Assembly (NCBI GenBank): GCA_016744085.1
Contig: JADGFE010000009.1
Coordinates: forward strand, 1-32,159
Direction of reading: 5' to 3'
Length of the DNA: 32,159 nucleotides
DNA from: Kiritimatiellales bacterium
GTDB taxonomy: Bacteria > Verrucomicrobiota > Kiritimatiellia > Kiritimatiellales > Pontiellaceae
Shown: positions 1 through 8,128 of the stretch, in pieces
How positions within the stretch are numbered: the stretch's first letter is position 1
Layout of the letters: each line of letters opens with the position of its first letter
Position numbers and translations under genes: made by a program
Notes under the pieces: model-generated
The model's database searches: none
What the model saw: the letters and a program-made list of their open reading frames with translations, nothing else
What the model was told of the DNA's origin: nothing

Positions 1-99
1 AGGGTCTATTTTAAAGGAAAATCTCCTGTTTTCAGGGGTTAGGGGCATAAAAGGGCAGCATACTACCCACCGATTCTGCGGAAGAGGCTCTTTTTTAAT

Positions 100-127
100 C
101 ACGTCTCACGATTCACGTCTTACGATT
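100..127. repeat. Two tandem 14-nt direct repeats immediately upstream of moaD
   Basis: cacgtctcacgatt / cacgtcttacgatt (13/14 identical). Confidence 0.75.
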
Positions 128-128
128 T

Positions 129-368
129 ATGAAAATTAACATTACCTATTATGCCATGTTCCGCGAAGAAGCTGGGTGCAGTGGCGAGCAGATTGAAGTT
201 GAGTCCGGTAATGCGGTTTCGGTTTTCGAAGTGCTGCAGAAAAAACATGATTTCAGTATGAGCCGTACGCACGTGCGCTTGGCCGTGAATGATGCTTTTG
301 TTGATTGGGAAACGCCGTTAAGCGATGGTGACTCCATTGTTTTCATCCCTCCCGTTGCCGGAGGCTAG
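129..368 (+). CDS. moaD: Molybdopterin synthase sulfur-carrier subunit MoaD
   Basis: 79-aa beta-grasp ubiquitin-like protein, ends in ...IPPVAGG (C-terminal Gly-Gly); followed by a MoaE-containing gene. Confidence 0.9.
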   Translation: MKINITYYAMFREEAGCSGEQIEVESGNAVSVFEVLQKKHDFSMSRTHVRLAVNDAFVDWETPLSDGDSIVFIPPVAGG

Positions 369-379
369 AGAAATCAATT

Positions 380-450
380 CCTCGCAGAGGCGCAGAGCTC
401 GCTGAGGAATTATTAAATGTAGTCTCTGTGGTCTTCGCGCCTCTGCGAGG
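380..450. repeat. Intergenic inverted repeat with perfect 14-nt arms (380-393 / 437-450)
   Basis: cctcgcagaggcgc ... gcgcctctgcgagg between moaD and the moaE fusion. Confidence 0.8.
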
Positions 451-475
451 GATAAAATCGGATTAGTAAGCTCCT

Positions 476-1930
476 ATGTTTAAAATCTATTCAGAACCGC
501 TCAATGCGGAAAAATTAAAAGCCGAAGCCGAAAATCCGACTTGCGGTGCGCTGGTTACTTTTGAGGGCTGGGTCCGCAATCACAACGACGGTCATGATGT
601 TACGTCGCTCGAATACGAAGCCTATAACGCGCTCGCCGAAGTTGAAGGGGAGCGCATTCTAGATGAGGCCAGAGAAAAGTTTGGTTTGAAGCAGGCGGTT
701 TGCGTACATCGGGTCGGTCATCTAGCCATCGGAGACCTTGCGGTCTGGGTCGGTGTTTCTACGCCGCACCGAGATGCCGCCTTCAAGGCCTGTCGATTTA
801 TTATCGATGAGATTAAGGTGCGCGTTCCGATCTGGAAGAAAGAGCACTATGTGTCCGGCGATTCCGGATGGGTTAACTGCGAAGAATGCGCAAAGCACGG
901 CCATAAGCCAAAAATGGATTACAGTCGCCAAACCGTTCTTCCGTTTATGGGTACGGCAGGGCAGGAAAAGTTGGCAGCAAGTAAAGTTCTTGTGGTGGGT
1001 GCCGGAGGGTTGGGTTGTCCGGTATTGACGTATCTGGCTGGAGCGGGCATTGGAAAACTCGGCATTGTTGAACACGATCATCTTGAAGCCAGTAATCTTC
1101 ATCGTCAGTTCCTGTATGCTCCCAAACACCTGGGCGAAAAAAAGGTGGCATTGGCAGAGCAATGGCTGAAACAATATAATCCTTCCCTTTCAGTTGAGAC
1201 CTATTCCGCGCGTTTTCAGACGCTGGAAGTCGAGCAACTCATGGCATACGACATTATTATAGAGTGCACCGACTGTATGAATACGAAGCTGCTTGTGAAC
1301 CGCGCAGCGCTTAAAGCCGGGGTGCCGGTGGTCTTTTCCAGTATCTATCAATTTGAAGGTCAGGTGCAGGTTGTGACTTCGGAATCGTCCTGCCTTGAAT
1401 GTCTCTACGAAGGCGGGGTGCCCAAAGATGTTCCAAGCTGTGCAGTTGCCGGCGTGTTAGGTGCTGTGCCCGGTGTGTTGGGTTCCATTCAGGCACTGGA
1501 GGCCATTAAGCAGTTACTTCAGCTGGATGGACGTTTGGAAAACCAGCTGTTGCTGGTTAACCTTGCTGACTATTCCATGCGCAAACTGGCTCTTCCGAAA
1601 AGTTCGCAGTGTCCTGCGCACGATTTGGAAACCCCGTTACCCGAGCCCATTGATATTACGGTGGAGGAACTGGATCAATTGGGAACCATGCAGATTGTGG
1701 ATATTAGAAATTCTGACGAAGTGCTGGCGGAGCCGTTGGCATGCGAACATATCCATATTCCCATGGACCAGTTGCTTAATCAGCCACAATTGCTGGATAA
1801 AGACGCTACGCACCTTTTGGTATGTGCTGCCGGTGTTCGGACTCAATATGCCGCTAATGCGTTACGAAGTGTGGGATATAATAAGGTCTACTCGCTGGTC
1901 GGTGGTAACCGGGTCTTAAATCAGTTGTAG
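476..1930 (+). CDS. Three-domain fusion: MoaE (molybdopterin synthase large subunit) + MoeB/ThiF-type adenylyltransferase + rhodanese
   Basis: MoaE signature RVPIWKKEHYVSGDSGWV; ThiF nucleotide-binding GAGGLGCPVLTYLAGAGIGKLGIVEHD, SNLHRQFLY, PSCAVAGVLGAVPGVLG; C-terminal rhodanese loop LLVCAAGVRTQYAA. Confidence 0.9.
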   Translation: MFKIYSEPLNAEKLKAEAENPTCGALVTFEGWVRNHNDGHDVTSLEYEAYNALAEVEGERILDEAREKFGLKQAVCVHRVGHLAIGDLAVWVGVSTPHRDAAFKACRFIIDEIKVRVPIWKKEHYVSGDSGWVNCEECAKHGHKPKMDYSRQTVLPFMGTAGQEKLAASKVLVVGAGGLGCPVLTYLAGAGIGKLGIVEHDHLEASNLHRQFLYAPKHLGEKKVALAEQWLKQYNPSLSVETYSARFQTLEVEQLMAYDIIIECTDCMNTKLLVNRAALKAGVPVVFSSIYQFEGQVQVVTSESSCLECLYEGGVPKDVPSCAVAGVLGAVPGVLGSIQALEAIKQLLQLDGRLENQLLLVNLADYSMRKLALPKSSQCPAHDLETPLPEPIDITVEELDQLGTMQIVDIRNSDEVLAEPLACEHIHIPMDQLLNQPQLLDKDATHLLVCAAGVRTQYAANALRSVGYNKVYSLVGGNRVLNQL

Positions 1931-1951
1931 GGAGACCGGGCCTGGATCTTT

Positions 1952-2017
1952 TCGTAGACGCGACGTCCTCGTCGCTTGCCCCGCATAGAAAATGCGACGA
2001 GGACGTCGCGTCTACGA
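1952..2017. repeat. Perfect 24-nt inverted repeat, REP/BIME-like, between convergent genes
   Basis: tcgtagacgcgacgtcctcgtcgc (1952-1975) and gcgacgaggacgtcgcgtctacga (1994-2017); each arm has a GTAG head and an internal gcgac-gtcctc-gtcgc palindrome. Confidence 0.85.
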
Positions 2018-2038
2018 CATTTTAATCGGCATATGCAT

Positions 2039-3121
2039 CTATAGATGTTTCGTGGCCATGCTCTTGAATAGCACCCAGATGTTGGAGCCCACTCCCAATT
2101 TAAAATCCTGCGCCGTACCGGGTGTTATCTCAGCAAAGAGTAATCCTGCCTGAGTTTCGATATGACAAACGGAACGGTCGGATGCATGCACGATTTGAAC
2201 TACGGATCCCGCAAGCTGATTCCGTATAGAAATGGTTTCGATCCTTCCTGTCGATAGGGCAATCTGATTGGCTGCAATGCCAATGCTAATCTCCGATCCC
2301 ACTGAAAGATGATCTACCAGTTCGATACGAATGGTTTGGTCGGGGTTGTTCAAGGTTTCGACTTCGGTTGTGCCTCGTGATGGATTGTGGGCTTTAATGC
2401 GACCTCGAATGATATTCGTTAAATCGGCGTCTTTGAGTTCCTGCAGGGTTGCCGGATTTTGCACCAGCTTATCGAGTGTATTGTTTCCGACAATCGAGCC
2501 GTTCCGCATGAGCAAGAGCTGATTGGTAAGCTGAAGAATCTCGCCTAGATTGTGGCTGATTAAGATCGTGGGTAGCTTCAGTGCCTGATGTACTTTTGCC
2601 AAAAAGGGAAGGATTTGGATCTTGAGCGAGGCATCCAGCCCGGTAACCGGTTCATCCAGCAATAAAAGTTGCGGGTGCGCGAGCAGGGTTCGTCCGATAG
2701 CAATGCGCTGTTTTTCTCCACCGGAAAGATCATCGACGGAGCGGTCAATTAATTCGCGAATATTGAGCAGATCAACAATATCATCAAAGTCATAGGATGG
2801 TTTATTTCCGGTTATCCCTTCGCCCGCCCGTAGATTTTTTTCAACAGTCCAGTGGGGGAAAAGCCGGGCATCCTGAAAAATTAGGCCGATGTTGCGCTTG
2901 TGTGGTGGAATGAAAATTTTCCGGTCGGCATCGAATAAAGTTTTTCCGTCTAACCGAATGTGTCCACGGGGTGGTCGGTCGAGTCCGGCGATTGCTCGAA
3001 ACAGGGTGCTCTTTCCGCAGCCGGACGGGCCAAATATTCCGAGAGCGGATTCAGTGCAATGGAATTCAGCTTCTAGGCAAAAATCGCCCTGCTTATGCTT
3101 TATATTCACCTCGAGATTCAC
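2039..3121 (-). CDS. modC: Molybdate ABC transporter ATP-binding protein ModC
   Basis: Walker A GPSGCGKSTLFRAIAGL, signature LSGGEKQRIAIGRTLL, Walker B LLLLDEPVTGLD, C-terminal TOBE-like region; adjacent to modB/modA. Confidence 0.9.
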   Translation of the reverse strand: MNLEVNIKHKQGDFCLEAEFHCTESALGIFGPSGCGKSTLFRAIAGLDRPPRGHIRLDGKTLFDADRKIFIPPHKRNIGLIFQDARLFPHWTVEKNLRAGEGITGNKPSYDFDDIVDLLNIRELIDRSVDDLSGGEKQRIAIGRTLLAHPQLLLLDEPVTGLDASLKIQILPFLAKVHQALKLPTILISHNLGEILQLTNQLLLMRNGSIVGNNTLDKLVQNPATLQELKDADLTNIIRGRIKAHNPSRGTTEVETLNNPDQTIRIELVDHLSVGSEISIGIAANQIALSTGRIETISIRNQLAGSVVQIVHASDRSVCHIETQAGLLFAEITPGTAQDFKLGVGSNIWVLFKSMATKHL

Positions 3122-3810
3122 GACTCAAGTTTCCTTTTGGTCCAACGGGTGAGGTATTCGGAAACAAGCAACGATGCAAAACAGAGAATCAGTGAAAAAA
3201 CAACCAGCCGCATGGCCATCGTTTCTTCGCCAGGAACCTGCATGGCAGAATAAATAGCCAATGGCAGGGTTTGGGTCATGCCTTCCACATTGCCGGCAAA
3301 CGTAATGGTGGCTCCGAATTCGCCCAGACTCCGCGAGAAGGCGAGCAGAGTGCCTCCCAAAATACCCGGCCAGGCAAGTGGAAGCGTAATTTTAAAGAAG
3401 ACGCGTATGGGGTGAAACCCAAGGGTTTGAGCCGCCTCTTCCAGCCGGCGGTCCACCAAGGTAATGGCCAGTCGGACAGAGCGAACTGCCAACGGCAGGG
3501 CAACTATGGCCGAAGCGAGTACGGCCCCCTGCCAGGTAAAGACTAAGCGGATTCCAAACCATTGATCGAGCCATTGACCAATACAACCATTGCGCCCCAA
3601 AAGGACCAAAAGGAGATAGCCCGTAACAACCGGAGGTACAACCAGTGGGGCGTGGACTAGGCTCTCCAGAATAATCTTTCCGCGAAAGTCCCGGCGTGCG
3701 AGCAACCAGCCGAGAAAGATGGCTGGAATGGCGGTGACCACCGATACCCCGAGTGCAACTTTCAGCGAAAGCCAAATTGCCTGCCATTCAGTTGTGCTCA
3801 GTGGAGTCAT
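3118..3810 (-). CDS. modB: Molybdate ABC transporter permease ModB
   Basis: Polytopic; EAA loop region EEAAQTLGFHPIRVFFKITLPLAWPGILGGTLLAFSRSLGEFGAT; overlaps modC by 4 nt. Confidence 0.92.
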   Translation of the reverse strand: MTPLSTTEWQAIWLSLKVALGVSVVTAIPAIFLGWLLARRDFRGKIILESLVHAPLVVPPVVTGYLLLVLLGRNGCIGQWLDQWFGIRLVFTWQGAVLASAIVALPLAVRSVRLAITLVDRRLEEAAQTLGFHPIRVFFKITLPLAWPGILGGTLLAFSRSLGEFGATITFAGNVEGMTQTLPLAIYSAMQVPGEETMAMRLVVFSLILCFASLLVSEYLTRWTKRKLES

Positions 3811-3832
3811 GATACCTTATGCAAAAAGTCCG

Positions 3833-4519
3833 TTATTCAGGAATCAGGAAACCATGCCGGATCCAGATTGCTTTGCCGATTTCGGACTGCATGAATTTAA
3901 GGAATTCATTTGCAGAATCAGAAGCGTCCTTTAGGCATGCAACCGGGTAAATGATGGGGGCATGTGATTCGGGAGGGAAGGTGCCGGCCACGGTTACCCG
4001 ATCAGATTGCTGAGCATCGGTGGCATAGACAATGCCCGCTGACACTTCACCTCGCTCGATATAAAGCAGTGTCATTCGGGCATTCGATGTCATTACCAGA
4101 TTGGGGCGTAGAGGGTTTAGCCAGCCCATATAATCAAGGGCCTCCTGCGCATACATGCCCACCGGAACGCTTTTAAAATTTCCGACAGCAATTCGACCAT
4201 TGATGTTCTCATTAAACGCTATCGGCTTTCCGCGTGGTGCAACCAGCACAAGACTGTTAGCAAAGAGGTCAGAGCGCGTTGATGAATTAATAGATTCTTT
4301 TTCCTGAAGCCAGTCCATCCATTTGATGTTGGCGGAAATGAATAGATCAGCTTTGGCTCCTGCTTCAATCTGTCTGGCGAGTGCCCCAGAGGAAGCAAAG
4401 TTGAATCGGATTTTGTTGTTGCTGCTCTTTTCAAAAGAGGTTGCCAATTCGCGCATAACATCCGTGGTGCTAGAGGCGGCAAAAACAACGGTGTCCGCCG
4501 AGCTTTGGCGAAGCAACAA
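3833..4519 (-). CDS. modA: Molybdate ABC transporter substrate-binding protein ModA (start uncertain; may begin upstream to include a signal peptide)
   Basis: VVFAASSTTDVMRELATSFEKSS...FNFASSGALARQIEAGAKADLFISAN; ORF-track start is TTG; upstream in-frame codons read KKFITLFLILLRQSSADTVV. Confidence 0.88.
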   Translation of the reverse strand: MLLRQSSADTVVFAASSTTDVMRELATSFEKSSNNKIRFNFASSGALARQIEAGAKADLFISANIKWMDWLQEKESINSSTRSDLFANSLVLVAPRGKPIAFNENINGRIAVGNFKSVPVGMYAQEALDYMGWLNPLRPNLVMTSNARMTLLYIERGEVSAGIVYATDAQQSDRVTVAGTFPPESHAPIIYPVACLKDASDSANEFLKFMQSEIGKAIWIRHGFLIPE

Positions 4520-4583
4520 GATTAAAAACAGTGTAATGAATTTTTTAATACATTTCCCCCCGGTTGGGATTGTTCAATTAACG

Positions 4584-4619
4584 TTGCTCTTACCTGCATT
4601 AGATCAGGTATGAAAGCAA
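4584..4619 (-). promoter_or_regulatory. Structured leader hairpin upstream of modA (candidate cis-regulatory RNA)
   Basis: TTGCT-(ttca)-TACCTG atctaatg CAGGTA-(ag)-AGCAA on the minus strand. Confidence 0.35.
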
Positions 4620-4649
4620 GTCGTTTAATCGAACAAGCTGAGGGGCACC

Positions 4650-6599
4650 TCAATGCTGAGGGGGATAGACCTTGTGGCGATCCTCTTCGGTGAGAATATT
4701 GTAATAATACATCTGCCGTTGCCGGAACATGTCCAGCTGTTGCTTTAGCCTTCGCAATTGACCTTTATGCTGTCCTGCTAAATCCGTTGATTCAGAGGGA
4801 TCGGTTTCCAGATTCAGCAACCATTCGCCATCGCGTGCACTGGTGAAATATTTCCATGGGTAATCAATGATGCCATATGATTTTATAATGCCATGCGACA
4901 GGATGTAGATGGGCCCTTTTCGTGGTACAGCAAGTATGGGTTGACCTTGAAAGTTCGGGTGGTTCGGCTGGCCGAGGACTTCCAGTATCGTCGGATTAAT
5001 ATCGATCAGGGAAATTGGATCTTCCCGGGAGCCGGTTGTTGTTGAGCCCGGAACTTTAAACGTTGTGAGGGTGCGCATTTGATCCTCAAATAACGAGGTG
5101 CCGTGCGTGGGATATCCGCTTCCGTAAAAGGCTTCTCCATGATCCGAAGCGATCACAATAACACTGTTTTCGTAGAGACCATTTTCTTTAAGATAAGAAA
5201 TGAATTCACCGACCTGCGCATCGACATAATGGAGAGCGTTATCAAATTTGTTGATGACGTTTTCCTGATAATCCTGATCGTAGTGGAAAAACTTATATTT
5301 GAAATGGTCGGTGCTGCAGGGTAGGAAGGGGCGGGGGGCTTCATCGGGAATATCGTATGGGAAATGGGTGGCCTGAAAATTCAGGTACATAAAGAGGGGG
5401 CGGTTATCGTTTTTATCTTCCAGGAAATCGGTGGCACGTGTGCGAACAAGCGAGTCATCGATTTTGGACTCAATGCCAATATTGCTTCCCAGAAGATCTT
5501 TTGAGTGAAAATAATGCTCTAGTTCAGTGTGCGCATGCGTGAATGATTTCATGCCTTGCCAATCTTCATTCTGAGCGGAGAAAAAAGCGGTCTGGTAACC
5601 GGCGTGCGACAGTATGTCGAACAGTAGTATTTTTGGATAGTCTACATTTTCAAAACGGTCGAGCTGCTTTCTTCGGAGCGGATATTGTGAAGAGTGTACG
5701 CTGGTTTGGGAATAGTTGGAATGGTTGGCGGTGGCGTAGGAACGCGGGAAAATTATGCTGTCCCGTGCGAGGGCATCCAGATTCGGTGAAACATTTTTCC
5801 GGTTGTAGCCGGTGACCCCAAAGTGATCCCATGAAATGGATTCGAGCATAATGAAAAAGACATTGGGTTTGTCCTGTAGCGAGCCGGCAGCAACATAATC
5901 ATTCAACTCGATTGCCGGTTCCAGCACCAGGTCTACGAGCGCGCTGGCCGCCGGTTCAACGGATGGCAGCATGCCGTCAATGATTGATAGAGTCAGAAAA
6001 GTGGTGGGGAGCAGCTCTTTTCGTATGCGATCAGAGGTTTGGTCCGGTGAGCTGTAGATCAATGTAAAGCCGGCAGCACTGGTTGCTAAAAAGAGTACGC
6101 ACAGTATGGAAAATATTTTAGAGGAGTGTTTTTGTTCGTGGTCGTGATAGCGCCGGACATACAGCGTGCTGATTCCTGCTGCCAGCAGGGTGATCGCAAT
6201 CAGTTCCAGGGAATTGCTGCGACCGATGTCCGGAATAATCTGGCGCGTGTTATCGAGCGCGACACGCAGAGCATCCCAGGCTATGAATGATTCAATTTCC
6301 ACGAACATTAGCTGCGAAGCTACATACGTGCCCATGAATAGGATGGAGGCTACTGTACATAAAATCAGCCGGGCGATTTTCTTTCCGGTGGCAGGCAGCA
6401 GGCTAAATAGATGGTTTAATCCGTAGTGGACCAGCGACAGCAGGAATACCAGCGGAAACTGTAGGGTCCATGCGACCGGATATAACGAAAGATATTCCGA
6501 GCGGAAAGACTGCAGAACCACGGATGATATTATTGATATCAGGTTACAGAGAGTGAATAGCCCAAGCCATAAATAGAATGTTTTGATGAATTTGTGCAT
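4650..6599 (-). CDS. Membrane-anchored sulfatase / alkaline phosphatase superfamily protein (LtaS / phosphoethanolamine transferase-like architecture)
   Basis: N-terminal TM helices, then KPNVFFIMLESISWDHFGVTGYNRKNVSPNLDALARDS... and VIVIASDHGEAFYG metal-site motifs; start reassigned to MHKFIKTFYLW. Confidence 0.8.
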   Translation of the reverse strand: MHKFIKTFYLWLGLFTLCNLISIISSVVLQSFRSEYLSLYPVAWTLQFPLVFLLSLVHYGLNHLFSLLPATGKKIARLILCTVASILFMGTYVASQLMFVEIESFIAWDALRVALDNTRQIIPDIGRSNSLELIAITLLAAGISTLYVRRYHDHEQKHSSKIFSILCVLFLATSAAGFTLIYSSPDQTSDRIRKELLPTTFLTLSIIDGMLPSVEPAASALVDLVLEPAIELNDYVAAGSLQDKPNVFFIMLESISWDHFGVTGYNRKNVSPNLDALARDSIIFPRSYATANHSNYSQTSVHSSQYPLRRKQLDRFENVDYPKILLFDILSHAGYQTAFFSAQNEDWQGMKSFTHAHTELEHYFHSKDLLGSNIGIESKIDDSLVRTRATDFLEDKNDNRPLFMYLNFQATHFPYDIPDEAPRPFLPCSTDHFKYKFFHYDQDYQENVINKFDNALHYVDAQVGEFISYLKENGLYENSVIVIASDHGEAFYGSGYPTHGTSLFEDQMRTLTTFKVPGSTTTGSREDPISLIDINPTILEVLGQPNHPNFQGQPILAVPRKGPIYILSHGIIKSYGIIDYPWKYFTSARDGEWLLNLETDPSESTDLAGQHKGQLRRLKQQLDMFRQRQMYYYNILTEEDRHKVYPPQH

Positions 6600-6661
6600 G
6601 GTTTTAACGCGCAACCGTTTCCTGTTGGTGGAAGAAATGCAGAAGGTATGCCAACCAGGAG

Positions 6662-8128
6662 CTATGGGCAACGGAAAATAACGATCTCTGACTGCCCTTT
6701 GTTGCTGGTGATCGTGTATTCCTCCGGGGGAATGGAGAAAATGGCCGCTTCCGGCAGGCCTTCATAGATGCCCTTTCCATAGAACCAGGTCGGGGTAATA
6801 GCCAGATAATCGACCATTTCCCGGCTCCCGGAATCGGCTCTCTCAAAAGCGATATCCGCACAGTTGAGGCCCATTAGATCGATCGTTTTTCGCTTGCCAA
6901 AGTAGCGGGTTGCTCCTGCATCATTTACGGCCACAACAGCATCGGGTGCCGTGTTTTCATCAATCCATTTTCCCGCCTGAACCGTGATCAGGTTGATGGA
7001 GCGCGCATCGGATATTAACCGACTTCGCCACGTGGTAAATGATTCCCCAAAATGGGGTAGGACAGCGAGCAAAACGAGTATGATAATGGAATTACGTTTC
7101 CAGCCTTCGGATGCGGAAAGGATAATTCCAAGTGCCAGCGCTCCACTTGCAGTGAGGATTATAACGGAGGGATCGGTCCAGCGTAGCCAGTAAAATCCAG
7201 ACGTTTCAAATTCGCGTGAAAACAGAACTCCAAATAGAAAGGCCAGGGGAGCTGCCAGCAGGAGCAGGATTGATTCGAAATTTTTGTGGCGATACAGCAG
7301 AAAAATGAACGAACAAAAAATGAGTGTGGCAACAACCAAAGAAGGCAGGGGCCCGTTATGTCCTATCAGCTTGCCCGCATTGATAAATTGCTGCATACCG
7401 ATTTCGACGGATGTTGACTTCATGTAGAAGGTGGTGGGAAGCCAATGCCCGTTTGCCACTTTGCAGAAAAGTCCCCAAATGACCATGGGAATGGGGAGTG
7501 TGAGCAACAACCACCATTTCCGAGGGGAAGCCAGTAGTAATGCCAGCGCGTAGAATGGGAGAATAACAAGCGCTTCGGGACGCGCGGTTGGAGCAAGACT
7601 GATCAGAATTGCCGACAGCAACAGGCGATTTTGTAAAATCGAAAGCGTTGCGCCTAGCCAAAGAGCGAGCAATAAGGTTGTTTCCATTCCGGACAAGGCC
7701 GAGAAAATAAGGCGCGGATCAAGGGCCAGTACGCTTGCGGCAATAAGGCCTGCGGTTGCAGATTGCGAAAGAGATTCGCCGATCCGTTTAACGGTGTGCA
7801 CGCAGAACAGCGCGAGTGCGATACCTGCAAGTTTTACCGCGATGGTAACGGCATCGGTGCCTAAAGGCTGAAGCCAATGGACAGGTGCGGTGATTATGCT
7901 CCAAAGCGGGCTGGTTGATCCGGCTTCCTGCTGCCCCGGATTATATTCAAAGCCGTGGCCAAAGGCAAAGGACTGCGAATAGACCCGATGAATCCAGGCG
8001 TCATCCAATGGGAAATCAAGCAGGCTAAACGGATTGGCAACAAAGTATAATGCGGCTACTGCGAAGAAAAGATAAGGAAGTCTGGGAATCCAGGATGCGA
8101 GTGAGTTTTTCTTCGTTTCAAATATCAT
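6662..8128 (-). CDS. Polytopic membrane protein, GT-C glycosyltransferase-like
   Basis: Many TM segments; DDAWIHRVYSQSFAFGHGFEYNPGQQEAGSTSPLW, SGMETTLL, ARPEALV, LPTTFYMKS motifs typical of GT-C-type membrane glycosyltransferases. Confidence 0.65.
   Translation of the reverse strand: MIFETKKNSLASWIPRLPYLFFAVAALYFVANPFSLLDFPLDDAWIHRVYSQSFAFGHGFEYNPGQQEAGSTSPLWSIITAPVHWLQPLGTDAVTIAVKLAGIALALFCVHTVKRIGESLSQSATAGLIAASVLALDPRLIFSALSGMETTLLLALWLGATLSILQNRLLLSAILISLAPTARPEALVILPFYALALLLASPRKWWLLLTLPIPMVIWGLFCKVANGHWLPTTFYMKSTSVEIGMQQFINAGKLIGHNGPLPSLVVATLIFCSFIFLLYRHKNFESILLLLAAPLAFLFGVLFSREFETSGFYWLRWTDPSVIILTASGALALGIILSASEGWKRNSIIILVLLAVLPHFGESFTTWRSRLISDARSINLITVQAGKWIDENTAPDAVVAVNDAGATRYFGKRKTIDLMGLNCADIAFERADSGSREMVDYLAITPTWFYGKGIYEGLPEAAIFSIPPEEYTITSNKGQSEIVIFRCP

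Noticed and set aside
722-1174. 150-aa - strand ORF and the 96-aa and 152-aa + strand ORFs inside the MoaE-MoeB-rhodanese gene
   Set aside because: Alternative frames of a well-supported CDS with no recognisable domains.
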